DNA of 39,925 nt, from contig MNCI01007755.1 in the NCBI GenBank assembly GCA_015680685.1, forward strand, positions 16,534 through 56,458, read 5' to 3'. The notes under the pieces are model-generated. The model worked only from the letters and a program-made list of their open reading frames with translations. It had not been told where the DNA came from and searched no databases. This document shows, piece after piece, positions 1 through 13,984 of this stretch. Each line of letters begins with the position of its first letter. Position 1 is the first letter of the stretch. The DNA comes from Gnetum montanum (Eukaryota; Streptophyta; Gnetopsida; Gnetales; Gnetaceae). Position numbers and translations under genes: made by a program.

Positions 1-1717
1 TATTCTATTGATTGCTAATGTTTCGTTTTTACCTTTGAGTTATAATGTTGATACTAAGGTATGGTTTTTTTGATATAACAGGCAATGAGTCCACATCATC
101 CATACATCCATAAATTTCTATGGTCTCTCTTGGCTTGGAACTGTACAGTCCCTTTCCTTAAATAATAAGAACTATCAACAAATTGGTGACTGGGCATTTC
201 TCAAACTAGGGAAGGACTCAAGGATTGAAAAGAATGTGACTCAAGGGGATTTGATGCATTTGTGCTAGCCATTCTCTTGGGTGCTTGGATGTTTTCTTCT
301 TGAGTCTTCCTTAACATTCTGACGCTGCTCTAGTATCGGGAAATTGAGCTAATAAAAATAATAAGTCTTTGCATGGTGCAGTTCTCACGCAAAAAAAATA
401 AAAAATAAAAAATAAAAATAAAGAGAAAGTGAGAATTCAAAGCACACCCCTTAGACAAAATAATCATCTGGGCTACAAGCATTGGTTATGGAACTAAATA
501 AAAATGTTCCCTCTAACTAAGGCCCTTCCTCGCTTCCTACTTTCTCCTTTTTCGTTTCGTCGAAATGGTGGTGACTTTGTGACGCAGACATTCATGTTAC
601 TTCAAGAGGATTGATTGGTTGAATGTATTAATGCGAAGTCACTGGATGTGGTTGGTTTGAGGCTAGATTTGGAATGAGATCTACGAAGTCACATTAACCA
701 TTAACACACAAGGGGTTGTACACCACCTTGTTCTCGAGACTCCATTCCATTCTCTCCTTCCATCCTTCTTTCTCCATTTTTCATCTCATTGTCAGTTGTA
801 TCAATAGTCCATATTTTGGTTGATGCATTGTTTTCTTTTTGGTAAAATCTTGTGGTTAAGACTTTAACTCTTGCTTCCAAATGACATTTCCAGAGCCTAT
901 GGACTCTTTGAATGTGGGATTGTCAGGGCATTAAGGGCATGGGCCTGCTTTGGGGAGGACCCATTGACATTCCTATTTGGTGCATTAGTTAATTTCTTTC
1001 CCTTAAACATTTTCGCAATCAAATTTTATTTTGTTCATTTCCATCCTTGACATCAATTTTATCGGTGTTGCCATTGTTTCTTTTTCTCCATCTTTCTTAT
1101 TTTTTATCTTTTTCCATTCTCTCACTACTGGAGGTTCGCTCCTAGTCATGGGGGTCTTGGTCCAATTTTTTCGATTTTCTCTTAACCCCTACAAATTGGG
1201 TAGTCACCAATTTTATATCTCCAGATCCGCATTAGCCATATCACAACTCAGCCAATGGACTTTACACTGAGGCAAGGTATCAATTGCATTGTGATTCATT
1301 TACGCTTGCTAATTTAAGACTGTGTTGTGTGTGCAGATGGCAATCATACACCAATGGATTGGATCTAGAGGGAACACTTAGAATGGACTGGTGTTGGAGC
1401 AGTTATGCAAGGAACAAGATTAAGGCGCACTTATGGATGAACAACGAAAGGCACAATCTTGGCATCGGCAGCAACAGACTTCTTCTTTTTTCTCTCTCTC
1501 TTCTCCCTTTTCTCTCAGCTGCCAAATAAGGCTGAATGTCAAATGTGTATAGTGTTCACTCTTGTTGTCATGAACACTAATTTTTTCATGTATTGTAATG
1601 ATGATCCATTCACATGTCACCCCATTCACCATTAGTGTCATTCAAGGCAATAATCCCATACCTTTTCAATATTTTGTAAGGAACTCGAGGACGAGTTTTC
1701 ATTTAATCATGGGGGTA
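1..1717 (+). mobile_element. 3' non-coding domain of a plus-strand Ty3/gypsy element (Z)
   Basis: This stretch encodes no convincing protein. It is the reverse-complement counterpart of the 3' domains of elements A (12007-13984) and B (31076-33080). Shared blocks include the run around 600-670 (AAGTCACTGGATGTGG then TTGGTTTGAGG), the block at 890-980 with GGGAGGACCCA, and the AACTCGAGGACGAGTTTTCA run just before the LTR. It ends in a purine tract directly abutting the LTR at 1718, which makes it the 3' end of an element transcribed rightwards whose body lies outside the window. An A-rich run (AAAAATA units) sits near 390-425. Short ORFs here do not resemble known proteins. Confidence 0.7.
1707..1717 (+). 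other. Polypurine tract of element Z
   Basis: TCATGGGGGTA lies immediately upstream of the LTR start at 1718. This is where plus-strand DNA synthesis is primed in LTR retrotransposons. The same motif occurs in inverse orientation beside the 3' LTRs of A (12007), a2 (16199) and B (31076, one base different). Confidence 0.7.
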
Positions 1718-2258
1718 TGATGAGTCGCGATATAGCGTATGCGATATCGTAGCCTGCTACAATATCTATAAATAAGAGGTGGCTTTCCCTATTTTAGGCA
1801 TCTATATTTAGACCCTTAGCCAAACTATAGTAGTTTTACCATTCCAGAGTTAGAATAATTTCCATGTGCCCACAGTAGGAGTCTTAAAGTGAACGGATCT
1901 TTATTTGAGCAAATTGTACGTGAGCACACATTTGTGTACAGCAATAAAGACAAACTTTCTGATAAACCTTGCAGCATATGGACTAAGCTAAATAGGATTT
2001 AATTATTGTTAAATCTTTAAATGCTTTCCTAGATAATCAATCTCTCTCAACCCTTGACTCTCCTAGTTAAGTGCATTCAGTACAACNTACTTAACCATAC
2101 AATTGTGACAATACAAGTAAGTTTGGGAAGACAACGATTGATTAACCTTAAGTGTTCCATTAGGGCGCATAAGCACTTAGTCCTTGGAGTTCGACCGGAT
2201 CGTGTGTGAGACGCTCGTATTTGTATGGTTGAGTGTAGGGGTACCTCGCCACTCATCA
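1718..2258 (+). repeat. 3' LTR of element Z
   Basis: A 541-bp LTR starting TGATGAG and ending CTCATCA. The left end has GATATC-type palindromes (CGCGATATAGCG, GCGATATCG) followed by a TATA-like CTATAAATAAGAGG near 1766-1780, so U3 is short and the transcript would start soon after. An AATAAAGACAAAC block near 1943-1956 is the likely polyadenylation signal and is conserved in the other LTRs. The right end (TTGAGTGTAGGGGTACCTCG) matches the outer end of the A-type LTRs in inverse orientation. The sequence contains one ambiguous base at 2087. Confidence 0.75.
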
Positions 2259-2440
2259 GATATGCATCACTTTGGACTAAATCATACATGATAGGGCTTC
2301 CACTAGTCCAAGTAGGAAGATAGTGACCTACAATCAACACTTAAAAATCTAGATACCATGCTAGTCCCATCTATGAAATTTAACTAGATTGAAGCTTGTG
2401 ATTCATATGATTGAGTGTAGGTGACTCTTGCCACTCATCA
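2259..2440 (+). repeat. Fragment of a second LTR (W) interrupted by element Z
   Basis: Directly after the Z LTR, a second sequence ends with TTGAGTGTAGGTGACTCTTGCCACTCATCA-like DNA (2411-2440), the typical right end of this LTR family. Its body resembles the a2 subfamily (a GTATCTAGAT-type block and a CTAGTCCAAG block, both inverted) but is more diverged. The simplest reading is that Z inserted into an older LTR whose other half lies left of the window. Confidence 0.55.
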
Positions 2441-3227
2441 AAACCTATAAATAAAAAGCCCAAAGTGTAATCTGCTAAGAAGATTCCCACTACAAAAGTA
2501 AGGTAGTCTAGACAAGATGAAACACAAAGGTTGAGGCCTAGCCTCAAAGTCACTCTAATAGAGGCCTACCTAGAAAAGATCCAAACCAATGAGATTTAGA
2601 GTTTGTGCTCAAACTATAACTACTATAACTTTGGAGCTTAAAGTCTTCAAGGATAAATACATAGATCATAGAGATGTGGCATAGCACCCTGCTAGAAAAA
2701 TGTCTAACTACCAAAAGCTAAAGAATATACCAAAGTTGTTTGACATTGAACAAAAACATTTTACTGATTGGTTTATTAATGCTCAAAAAATGTTTCCCAC
2801 TTGGTTGTGTCCTTGGGAAGTATCAACAATGAAGAATCTAGGCAAAGTTTCCTAGACCATTCATGATCATGGTCCCATGACTAAAGATGACAAGATAAGG
2901 GCTTTAATTGATGCCTTTAAGTCGAAGCAGTGGCAACATTAGTATTAGGGTAGTTACAATAATCACCAAGGCATGAGGAGCTACTGCCATTGCCACTAGA
3001 CATGATTTAAGGCATAGGTCTTGAAAATTTTTGTAAATGTCTATTCAAGTTTTGTAGAGATAATGCATCCACAATTTTATCATTTTGTTAAATGTTAAGC
3101 ACTAGAATAAGTTTTGTAATGTGATACTTAAGTTAGTCAATTGGTAAATTGACTTGCACATTTTGTAAACAAACTTTGTCCCAATTTTGTTAACTCAAGG
3201 ATAAGTTTTTAGTTCATTGTGAGGGTA
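2441..3227. other. Unassigned region between two LTR remnants
   Basis: No ORF or RNA gene is recognisable. W (left) and V (right) are related LTRs in the same orientation, and GTGAGGGTA just before 3228 looks like a polypurine tract. This could therefore be the collapsed internal part of one element. Against this, no tRNA-Asp-type primer site is visible after 2440. Confidence 0.3.
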
Positions 3228-4111
3228 TGATGAATAATCTTTAGTTAACTACATTGATGCTAATGTGTCAATGCATTAGCATCAATGTAGGTTTCATTGC
3301 ATTGACAAATTAATGCTAATGCAAAGGTAATAAATGCCTATATAAGTTCATGCATAAACTACATTTATGACACCTTTTTGTCAATAGCTTAGCCAATCTC
3401 TTGTAGTTTTCCACCATAAAAGTTAGAATTGTCACTACCCACAGTGTGGTGTGAAATAATTAAATGGAATATTTATTCAAGTACTATGTACTTGAATACA
3501 TTGCATGATTGGTAATAAAGATTAAGATTGTTTCATTGCATTGCAACACTTTGACATAGCTTAGATTTTACTTCCAATGCACTTTATTTTCATGCAATTT
3601 AGCTTAATCTTTACTACACTATGTAATTAGCTAATAATTTACATTTCATCGCATTAATTACGTAGCATGAGTATAATCAATTTTGAGCATAAATACATTA
3701 ATGTTTGGTAATCTTAATAGTGTGCCACTTAGTACGCTCAATAGTGGACACTTGGTAAGCCATTAATGTTAGTATAAGTTTAGTATGTATACAACAAGCT
3801 TGAAATGGATGCTAATTACATAGGTTAGACTAGATCTACTTCTTGTAGTTAACTTAGGTTAAATTATATATTAGTGTTTTAATATTTTTAAATTTTTATC
3901 ATGGTTTGAGCAACATGAAGATCATATGCCTTAATTACACTTAATCATATGCATTAAAGCCACATGAGTGTAATTGGGAAGATAGTGACATGCAATTGAA
4001 CACTTAGCTATCTAGATATCATAGTAGTCTAGTTCACAAATTATGATTAGGTTACTTATGTATACTTGTAATTTGTATGCTTAAGTATTGGGAACGCTCT
4101 GCTGCTTATTA
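3228..4111 (+). repeat. Diverged LTR (V) of the same gypsy family
   Basis: It starts TGATGAATAATC after the purine run GTGAGGGTA and ends GCTTATTA, a decayed form of the CTCATCA terminus. It has a TATA-like CCTATATAAG near 3339 and a conserved GGTAATAAAGATTAAG block near 3511 that corresponds to the AATAAAGA block of the other LTRs. The GGGAAGATAGTGACATGCAA block (about 3976) and the TATCTAGATATCATAGTAG block (about 4008) align with W. About 884 bp; boundaries are by eye. Confidence 0.55.
3249..3290. repeat. Perfect 17-bp inverted repeat in the U3 of LTR V
   Basis: CTACATTGATGCTAATG at 3249-3265 is the exact reverse complement of 3274-3290, separated by 8 bases. It could form a stem-loop in DNA or RNA. 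It lies between the LTR start and the TATA-like box, where the other LTRs carry GATATC palindromes. Confidence 0.8.
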
Positions 4112-4189
4112 GTTAGAAAGAAGAAAACTAATACTCAAGCTACCTTGTGATCTTATAAAAGTGAGCAACCTAATTTTGGATATTTCTGA

Positions 4190-4680
4190 AATGGCTATGC
4201 TAACTGCAAGACCTACCCATCCAACATGGATGAAAGTTGACCTTAGTGATCAAATGAGAGTTTTAGTTCGATGGTATTGTATGCCAAAAGATTCTTGTAG
4301 TACTTATTGATAGATTTCAATGAAAAGCTACTTTATTGAGGAATCCAAGAATCTAACTTAGATGACCATTACAAAGCTTTATAGTATCTTGTTAGCTTAT
4401 AAGAAGAAAAAAGCTAGAATGATTCTACTTAAACTAAGAAGGAGATGGCTTTTAAAGCTAACATTGCATGACTTGACATAAATGAGAAACAACCATCATC
4501 CATTGAATCTAAGACTAACGTTGAGTTTTCAAATCTAGCTAGGAAATTCATGAGGCACAAAGGGAGAAAGTCTAGTATAAAAAGCTTAAAATTAGTTGTT
4601 TACTTTTGCTATGGTGATAGATTGCCCAAAGAAGAAGTTTGATGCCAATAAGACACAACATATACAGGTTTGATAAACTT
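4190..4680 (+). pseudogene. Possible degenerate Ty1/copia gag fragment
   Basis: Conceptual translation in shifting frames gives pieces such as IQESN, TKKEMAFKANI, NLARKFMRHKGRKSS and VVYFCYGDRLPKE. They recall, in order, the end of the UBN2-type gag domain, the charged linker and a zinc knuckle of plant copia elements (a CYxCG...C pattern with the second half lost). There are several stops and frameshifts and no intact ORF. The copia assignment is an inference from these short similarities. Confidence 0.3.
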
Positions 4681-5559
4681 AAACCTCAATTAGCTCATAT
4701 TCAAAAATAGTTAAATAGCTTAGAATTTTGTGACTTTGTTTCAGAATTTGAATGTGTAGATGCATTTGCTAATATAATAGAAATCAATCATGGTAACTCA
4801 TGATTATGATTTTGATGATGATGATTTTAGCTTTATGAATAATAACCTAAGTGATGAAGCAAAACCAAGCACAATTAACAATGTAGACATAGAATATGAA
4901 GAAGTAGTAACGCCAGAAGAGAGGAAGATGGGGATGAGTTTGATGATGTTGAAGGGCTTCTAAAATAGTTTGAAATGGTGATTAAGTTTAATATATAACT
5001 AAATGAGATTCTAAAGAAAAAAGTGTTGTGCCATTTTTTCAAGTCCCTATTACTTGAACTTTGATTCATGAACAAGAAACAATAGTTTTGATTTGAATAT
5101 TTTACAATCTGTTCATGAGGAAGATTTGTGCATTCCATCATAGTATGTACTCCCTCTTAGTTGAATTTTTTCTTTTTGTTATACTTCTCAAGCATTTGAA
5201 ATTCAGTCGAGAGGAAGAATGCACCATGGTGGAATACATAAATCTTTTTTATTGTGAAGAGAACGTAAATGATTCAGATTAGAAATCTTGTTCCTCATCC
5301 ATGAATTAGAAATATTTGATCATAAGACTTGATTTTTTGTAAAAGAAGAAGATCCTCTTATCAAACTATAGACAAATATAATAAATATATATATAAGCAA
5401 GTGGATAAATAATGAGGTGTGAACTAAGTGGTAAGACTCTTGATTTAGAAGCTTTATAGTCATAAGTATAATTGTAATTGTGAATATGAGTTATAGAGTT
5501 CTAATTTGAGTATATATCTTGGAATACACAAAATAAAAAATGGTGATGCGTAGGCTAAG
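4681..5559. other. A+T-rich region without a recognisable gene
   Basis: No supported coding sequence. The minus-strand ORF at 4875-5141 is low-complexity and matches no family I recognise. Around 5405-5500 a GAACTAAGTGGTAAGA stretch followed by GTCATAAGTATAATTG recalls the A and B boxes of a heavily decayed tRNA-derived SINE. Confidence 0.3.
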
Positions 5560-5749
5560 ATTGGGAACCAATGCCATGAAAGTCCATGGATCATGTGTTT
5601 GTTTGAAGGCAATCACGGCCGTCGCTCGTTGATACGCAGGCAAGCACGTGTTTCTTTCTTAACCGTCCATCATGCAAACAATTCACACGCGGATTTCCTG
5701 TCCACACAATACAATAATTACCATCATTTCATATGATATGATATGATAT

Positions 5750-5760
<11 letters not shown>
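5560..5760 (+). promoter_or_regulatory. Probable promoter of the H3.3 gene
   Basis: This stretch is more GC-rich than its surroundings. It contains a G-box CACGTG at 5645-5650 and CGCGGATT at 5688-5695, which is one base off the plant histone octamer element CGCGGATC. A short ATATG repeat at about 5729-5750 may stand in for a TATA region. The start site is not directly visible; position and motifs are the only evidence. Confidence 0.5.
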
Positions 5761-8481
<2,721 letters not shown>

Positions 8482-10383
8482 ATCTCAATTCCTGCCAAAA
8501 ACTGACCCTAGCTTTGGCCACTTCTTTGTATACAAACAAAGCTTTTTTACGCAAGGTATCTCGTTTCAGCTGCGTATCGAAGACTTTTCTGACTCTCGTA
8601 TTTACGATTAAAGCCTCGGATTATTACTGATTCTGCAGACACTTTGCGGGAGTATTTGTTTAATAATGGAAATCAACATGTTTTTTGTTGTTGCATTTTC
8701 TTTAAGTTGTAAGACCTGGTTTGAGTTTTTTGGGGTAGCCAGTAAAAAAAGAGGTTGGGTTTATTCACCGACCTTCCTAGGACCCATCTCTGAGTGAGTT
8801 CAAGTCTCTGAGTAATATGATTATTAAGGTATGACTCATTTATTTCTATCTGGTTTGGTTTTTTCCGTTATTTCTACCTATTTAGGTTATTTTTCATCAT
8901 TCATAGAAAAGGCATGTCTTTTGCTCTTTAATTAGCATCTCAAGGATCAGTTAATCAGTTAATATCATGTGATTAGTAGTTCTTTATTATGCTTGAAATA
9001 GCAATATTTATGATTGGGAGTTGTTACTAGCTTAATTATATATTTAATATATGTACATATAATTTGGTCTACACAATCAGTTGTAGATTAGTTCATCTAT
9101 TGTATTAAAAATCATTCTAACTTGCCATTTTGCTAAATTCTAAAGATAACTAATTCCAAGTTTGGTATTATAGTATGTGTTGCAATATATCTTGAATTTT
9201 CATGGATTATTGTTTCTATACATGTTCGGCCTTTTTTGGATTTTATATCTTGTGCATTGAATTAACTAATTCCAAGTTTGATAATAAATCTTGTATTGTC
9301 AAATATTTTGCCATAAATTGCATGGAGCAAATATGTTGGTATTATGGATAAAATATTATTTAGTGTTACAAATATAGATAAAATATTATCTATGGTTAGT
9401 GATAAGCTCATTCTAGGGTGGGTTAGTATTATGGATGGAATATTATTTAGCATCATAAGCTCTCCATGGAGCATTATGGATGAAATATTGTTTTACTAAT
9501 TTATGATTGATAGTATGATTGATAGTTGGCCACTTGTTCAAAACAATGTCCATTGAAATATAGAATGTGGTTGGGCTCAAATTTGAAGAGGCAGCGTAAT
9601 TTTCATTAGAAAGGTGGTCTTTGACATGCCGTTGCATTGTTGGCATAGTTTTCATTCTTCATTGTCATGTGTATTTTGTATTTTAATTATTTTACATTTA
9701 TTGAAAAATGAATGACTTTTTATATATGTATAGCGCTAATATAAAGCACATTTTAAAGGTTCTATGCAACCTTAAATCCAAAACCTAGAATTTGTATTAG
9801 TTTTAATTTAATTCAAAGTTTGTAAAGTGATTACTGAAATTATAGAAAAAATTTGATTAAATTTGAGTTTTAAGAAAAATTTGTGTGAGGATGTAATTAT
9901 TCAAACTATAGACAACAATTTAGAGAAAATTTTGTTTCCAAATCAAAATTAGAGTTAAGAAAGGTTGTCCATTTTCTTTAACTTATTTGGTATTGATAAA
10001 ATGTAGAATTGTTTATGCAAGAAGGAAGATAGTCATGTTATCAAAATTTTATCAAATTGGATCATAAGCAGTAAATTTGATCTTCAATACTAGAGAAGGT
10101 ATGTAAAATATGTTTATTATTGCTATCTTTGAGTGAATGTGGATACTACTATATAGATGATAAAACCAAATAAATGATTTAGGGTATACTATTTGTTTTG
10201 TTATAACTTCTATTTTGGAGGTACCAATGTGTAAATAGCATATTTTTAAAAATATTTAGGTCTTATTTATATGAATAATTTGATGTGGGAGAAAGTGCCT
10301 CAAAGAAAGAATTGTAGGAGGTTTCAAGGCTTTGAATATTTTCAAAAGCAAGTTCAAGGATCGAGGATTTTGGGCTTAAAAGA
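8482..10383. other. H3.3 3' flank and A+T-rich intergenic DNA
   Basis: The first few hundred bases should hold the H3.3 3' UTR, but I cannot place a poly(A) site securely. From about 9330 to 9500 a TATGGATAAAATATTATTTAG-like unit recurs three or four times in degenerate form. The minus-strand ORFs here read through those repeats and are not convincing genes. Confidence 0.5.
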
Positions 10384-10976
10384 TGTTAAGAGTATACTCT
10401 TAAGTTAAGGTACAATCATTAGTTTATTAACTTTATCTAAGAGTAATTACAAGAGGTCACGATGATTCTCCAAGAGTCATAATTCCTTATAAAAGATAAG
10501 AGAACATCAGTACTCATTTTGTACTATATGATATAATATGACAACAAAAATGGAGGAATGGAATAAGAGGAATGAAGAATTGAGATAAAGAAGTAACATT
10601 GGCACAACCACCATAAAAATGTTCATAAATCAAGAGTTTATGAATTACAATGTTTTGTAAATCAAAAGAGTTTATGAACCACAACGATATTACAAAGAAG
10701 AAAAGTCCTATGCCATAGAAGCATATAGGAATAGTAGTCATTAACACAAAAATACAAAGGAATACGAGAAGGCATTATGAAGCGCAAAGTTTATAATGAG
10801 AATCCAAGCACCACAACCAAAAGGTTCAAGAAGTGACTTGAAGTTAAGAAGTGTTGTAGAAGATGAGTAATCTTAGTAACATAGGATCTAGTTTCCTAAA
10901 AGGTCTAAATTGTGCCATTTGTAGCCTAGTCTAGTTTTTTAAATGAGAAGATAAGACTATGGAAGGTTATGATGGT
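10384..10976 (+). repeat. 5' LTR of copia-type element C, left part
   Basis: It starts TGTTAAGAGTATACTC, and its first 110 or so bases match the start of the 3' LTR at 23923 (shared blocks: AAGGTACAAT, TCACGATGATTCTCCAAG, AAGATAAGAGAA). The match then ends, and the LTR is cut at 10976 by insertion of gypsy element A. It resumes at 21935. Including one target-duplication copy, the rejoined LTR would be about 1.19 kb. A CTTATAAAAG box lies near 10490. Confidence 0.65.
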
Positions 10977-12006
10977 TGATGAGTGGCAAAGTACTCCTAC
11001 ACTCAACCATACGAATACGAGCGTAGCACGCGTGATCTGGTCGAACTCCACAAACTAAATGCCTACACGCCTCATGGAACACTTAAGGTTAACCATTCGT
11101 TGTCTTTCCAAACTTGTAGTTGTCACGGTGTATGGTTAAGTAAGTCCGAGGTATATGATTTTTATATCTTTTTATGTTTTTCTCCTATGCTATCGAGGTG
11201 AAAAGTTGAGAAACTAATTATCAACTCTAACTAATGACTAAGTCTAAATTACCAAGCGTCAGCATCCGTTCCCACTTACCGTACACACCCTGAACTGCTA
11301 CAACCATGGCTACCAAACGCTAATCGCCATTGGGATTACCACGTGTAATGCACATGCTCGAAGTGGTCGTACTGAGGCACTTAACTAGGAGGAAAGGGTT
11401 GAGAGAATCTAATTTAGCCTAAGTGCGATGAGCAACCGATTCCTTGACTAACCGTACACATCTTTGTGCACAACTATCAGTGGGATTACCAAGTGCAAAT
11501 CCTGGATACGCCACTGGGTTACCAAGTAGTCACACCTAGATGCTTGTAATCAATTCGTACTCACACCGCGTTGCGATGAGCAGTCGATTCCTTGATTATC
11601 CGTACACATCCTTAGATGCTCGTAATCAAGTCGTACTCATTCCACATTACTAAGAGAAAGCAATAAATAACATTAAATAAAATCCTATTCCATGCACTGC
11701 AAGGTTTATCCAGGAAGTTCGTCTTTATTGCCGTACACAACTTGTGTTTAGGTACAATGTTGCTCGAATAAAGATCCGTTCACTTTAGGACTCCTACTGC
11801 GGGTACATGGAAAATATTCCATCTTTGGAGTGATCAATCTGCCAGAGTTTCCCTACTTCTAGCCTAGGATGAGGAAACAAGGGAGAGCTGCCTCTTATTT
11901 ATAGACTTGGCGGTAGACCGTGATATCACAGCGGACAATGCAATATCATGACGGCTGTGATATCGCGTACACGATATCGCGGCCCATGTGATATCGCGTC
12001 TCATCA
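10977..12006 (-). repeat. 3' LTR of element A
   Basis: 1030 bp, TGATGAG...TCATCA. It pairs with 20994-21929: the first 150 bp or so are nearly identical. It is longer than its partner mainly because of an extra copy of about 75 bp near 11540-11620 (a repeated block containing CGATTCCTTGA and CGTACACATC). Read on the minus strand, U3 holds GATATC palindromes (11921-12000), then the TATA-like TATAAATAAGAGG near 11893-11905, and AATAAAG further on. The polypurine tract lies just beyond 12006. Confidence 0.85.
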
Positions 12007-13785
12007 TACCCCCATGATTGAATGAAAACTCGTCCTCGAGTTCCTTACAAAATATTGGGAAGGTATGAGATTATTGAGGGGAATGGAACTAATGGGATGA
12101 CATGTGAACGGATCATCATTACAAGACTTGACAAAACCGGTGTTCATGACAACAAGGGTGAACACCTTATTACAATGACATCATGCCTTAGTTGGCAGCT
12201 GAGAAAGAGAGAGAGAAAGAAGTGTTGCTATTGCCAACGCCAAGATTGCGCCTTCCGTTGTCCATCGATAAGCGCGTCATCGATCTTGCTCCTTGCATAG
12301 TTACTTCTAGCGCCGCTCCATTTCATGTGTTCCTTCCAGATCCAATTCCGTTGTTGTATGATTGCCATCTGCACACACAACACAATCTTATATTAACAAG
12401 GGTAAATGAATTTCAATGTAGTTAATACCTTGCTTCAGTGTAAGTTCATTGGCTAGGTTGTGGTATGGCTGATATGGATCTAGAGATATATTAATGATGA
12501 CTATTGAATGTGTAGAGGTTAGGAAGAAAATCAAAAATTTCGGGGCTAGGAGAAAATCGAAAAAATCAGGCCCCATACCCCCATGACTAATTGTGAACCT
12601 TCGGTAGCGTTAGAATGGAAAAAGAAAAGGAGTAAGAAAGATAGAGAAAAAAAGACAACAATAGCAACGATGAAATGGATGTCAAGATGGTAATGAACAA
12701 AATAAAATTAATTGCAAAAATGTTAGGGAAAAGAAGTTAACCGATGCACCAAATAGGAATGTCAGTGGGTTCTCCCCAAAGTAGGCTCATGCCCTTAATA
12801 CCCTGACAAAACCACATTTAAAGAGTTCGTAGGCTCTGGGAATGTCATTTGGAACAAGAGTTAAAGTCTTAACCACAAGAATTTACCAAGAAGAAAACAA
12901 TGCATCAACCAAAATATATACACTAATGATACAACCGACAATGAGGGGAAGGATGGAGAGAAGGATGGAGAGAAGAGCATGGAATGGAAGCCTAAGAACA
13001 AGGTGGTGTACAGTCCCTTGTGTGTTTTATGATTGATGAGACTTAGCAAATCTCATTCCAACTCTGGCCTCAAACCAACCACATCCAGTGACTTCACATC
13101 AATACATTTGGCCGAACCATCCTCTTGAATAACAAGAATGCTTCTCCAAAGAGCCACCACCATTCTGATGAAACAAAGAAGAGAATGGGAAGTGAGAAGG
13201 GCCTTAGTTAGAGGGAACACTTTTGGTTCCATAACCAGTGCTTGTAGCCCAAGTTTATTTTGTCTAAGGGATGTGCTTTGAATTCTCACTTTTCTCTCTT
13301 TTATTTTTCTTTTTTTCTTTTTTTTTTCTTTTTGTGTTTTGTGTTTTTATGCGTGAGAACCACACCATGCAAAGACTTGTTATTTTTATTGGCTCAACTT
13401 TCGATAATTGGGTGACATCAAAATGGCAAGAAAACTCAAGAAGAAACATCCAAGCACCCAAGAAAACGAGCAACACAAATGCATCAAGTTCCCTTGAAGT
13501 CACACCCTTTTCAATCCTTGAGTCCTTCCTTAGTTTGAGAAATGCCCAATCACCGATTTGTTAAAGTTCTTATTAGGAAGGGAATTGTATATTTCCAAGC
13601 TGAAGAAACCATAGAAAGTGTGAAGGAATGGATGAAGTGAACTCATTGCCTGCCATATCAAAAGAAACATATCTTAGTATCAACATTGTGACTTAAAGGT
13701 AAAAACCAAGCATTAGCAATCAACATGAAAATAGTTCATACCATCATTCCGAACACTTATTGGATGACAAACTTACAGGGTGGAT

Positions 13786-13813
13786 ACACACACACACACA
13801 CACACACACACAA
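13786..13813. repeat. (AC)n microsatellite
   Basis: Fourteen or so uninterrupted AC units inside the 3' domain of element A. Likely polymorphic. Confidence 0.95.
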
Positions 13814-13845
13814 TGGAAAAGTATAATGGTGTTGTGAAACAAAAA

Positions 13846-13970
13846 TAAGAAAAGTTAAAGAAAGTTGTAAAATAAAAACAAGAAAAGTCAAAGAAATGTG
13901 TAAAACAAAAATGTGTAAGACAAAAACTTGTAAAACAAAAATGTGTAAAACAAAAATTGAAAAAGAACTG
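13846..13970 (-). repeat. Short tandem array at the coding/3'-domain boundary
   Basis: Degenerate units of the type TGTAAAACAAAAA recur about seven times. Equivalent arrays sit at the same relative place in B (about 32940-33035) and a2 (about 18760-18855). Confidence 0.7.
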
Positions 13971-13984
13971 AGGGTCCCATATGA

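Larger units (their letters stand above)
12007..13984 (-). mobile_element. 3' non-coding domain of element A
   Basis: No intact protein is recognisable. The domain begins (in + order) with TACCCCCATGATTGAATG, the inverted polypurine tract. It carries a block near 12770-12830 (TTCTCCCCAAAGTAGGC) that is also present in Z, a2 and B, and a block near 13050-13110 (CAACCACATCCAGTGACTTC) shared with Z and B. A second CCCCCATGACTA motif lies at 12579. Plus-strand ORFs such as 13271-13564 are pyrimidine-rich shadows. Confidence 0.65.

Noticed and set aside
9262-9655. Two minus-strand ORFs of 70 codons
   Set aside because: They read through degenerate TATGGATAAAATATT repeats and show no domain.
13271-13564. 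97-codon plus-strand ORF
   Set aside because: Begins in a TTTCTTT run in the 3' domain of element A, antisense to the element, with no counterpart in B or Z.
13786-13813. CRISPR-like or regulatory array
   Set aside because: Simple AC microsatellite without spacers.
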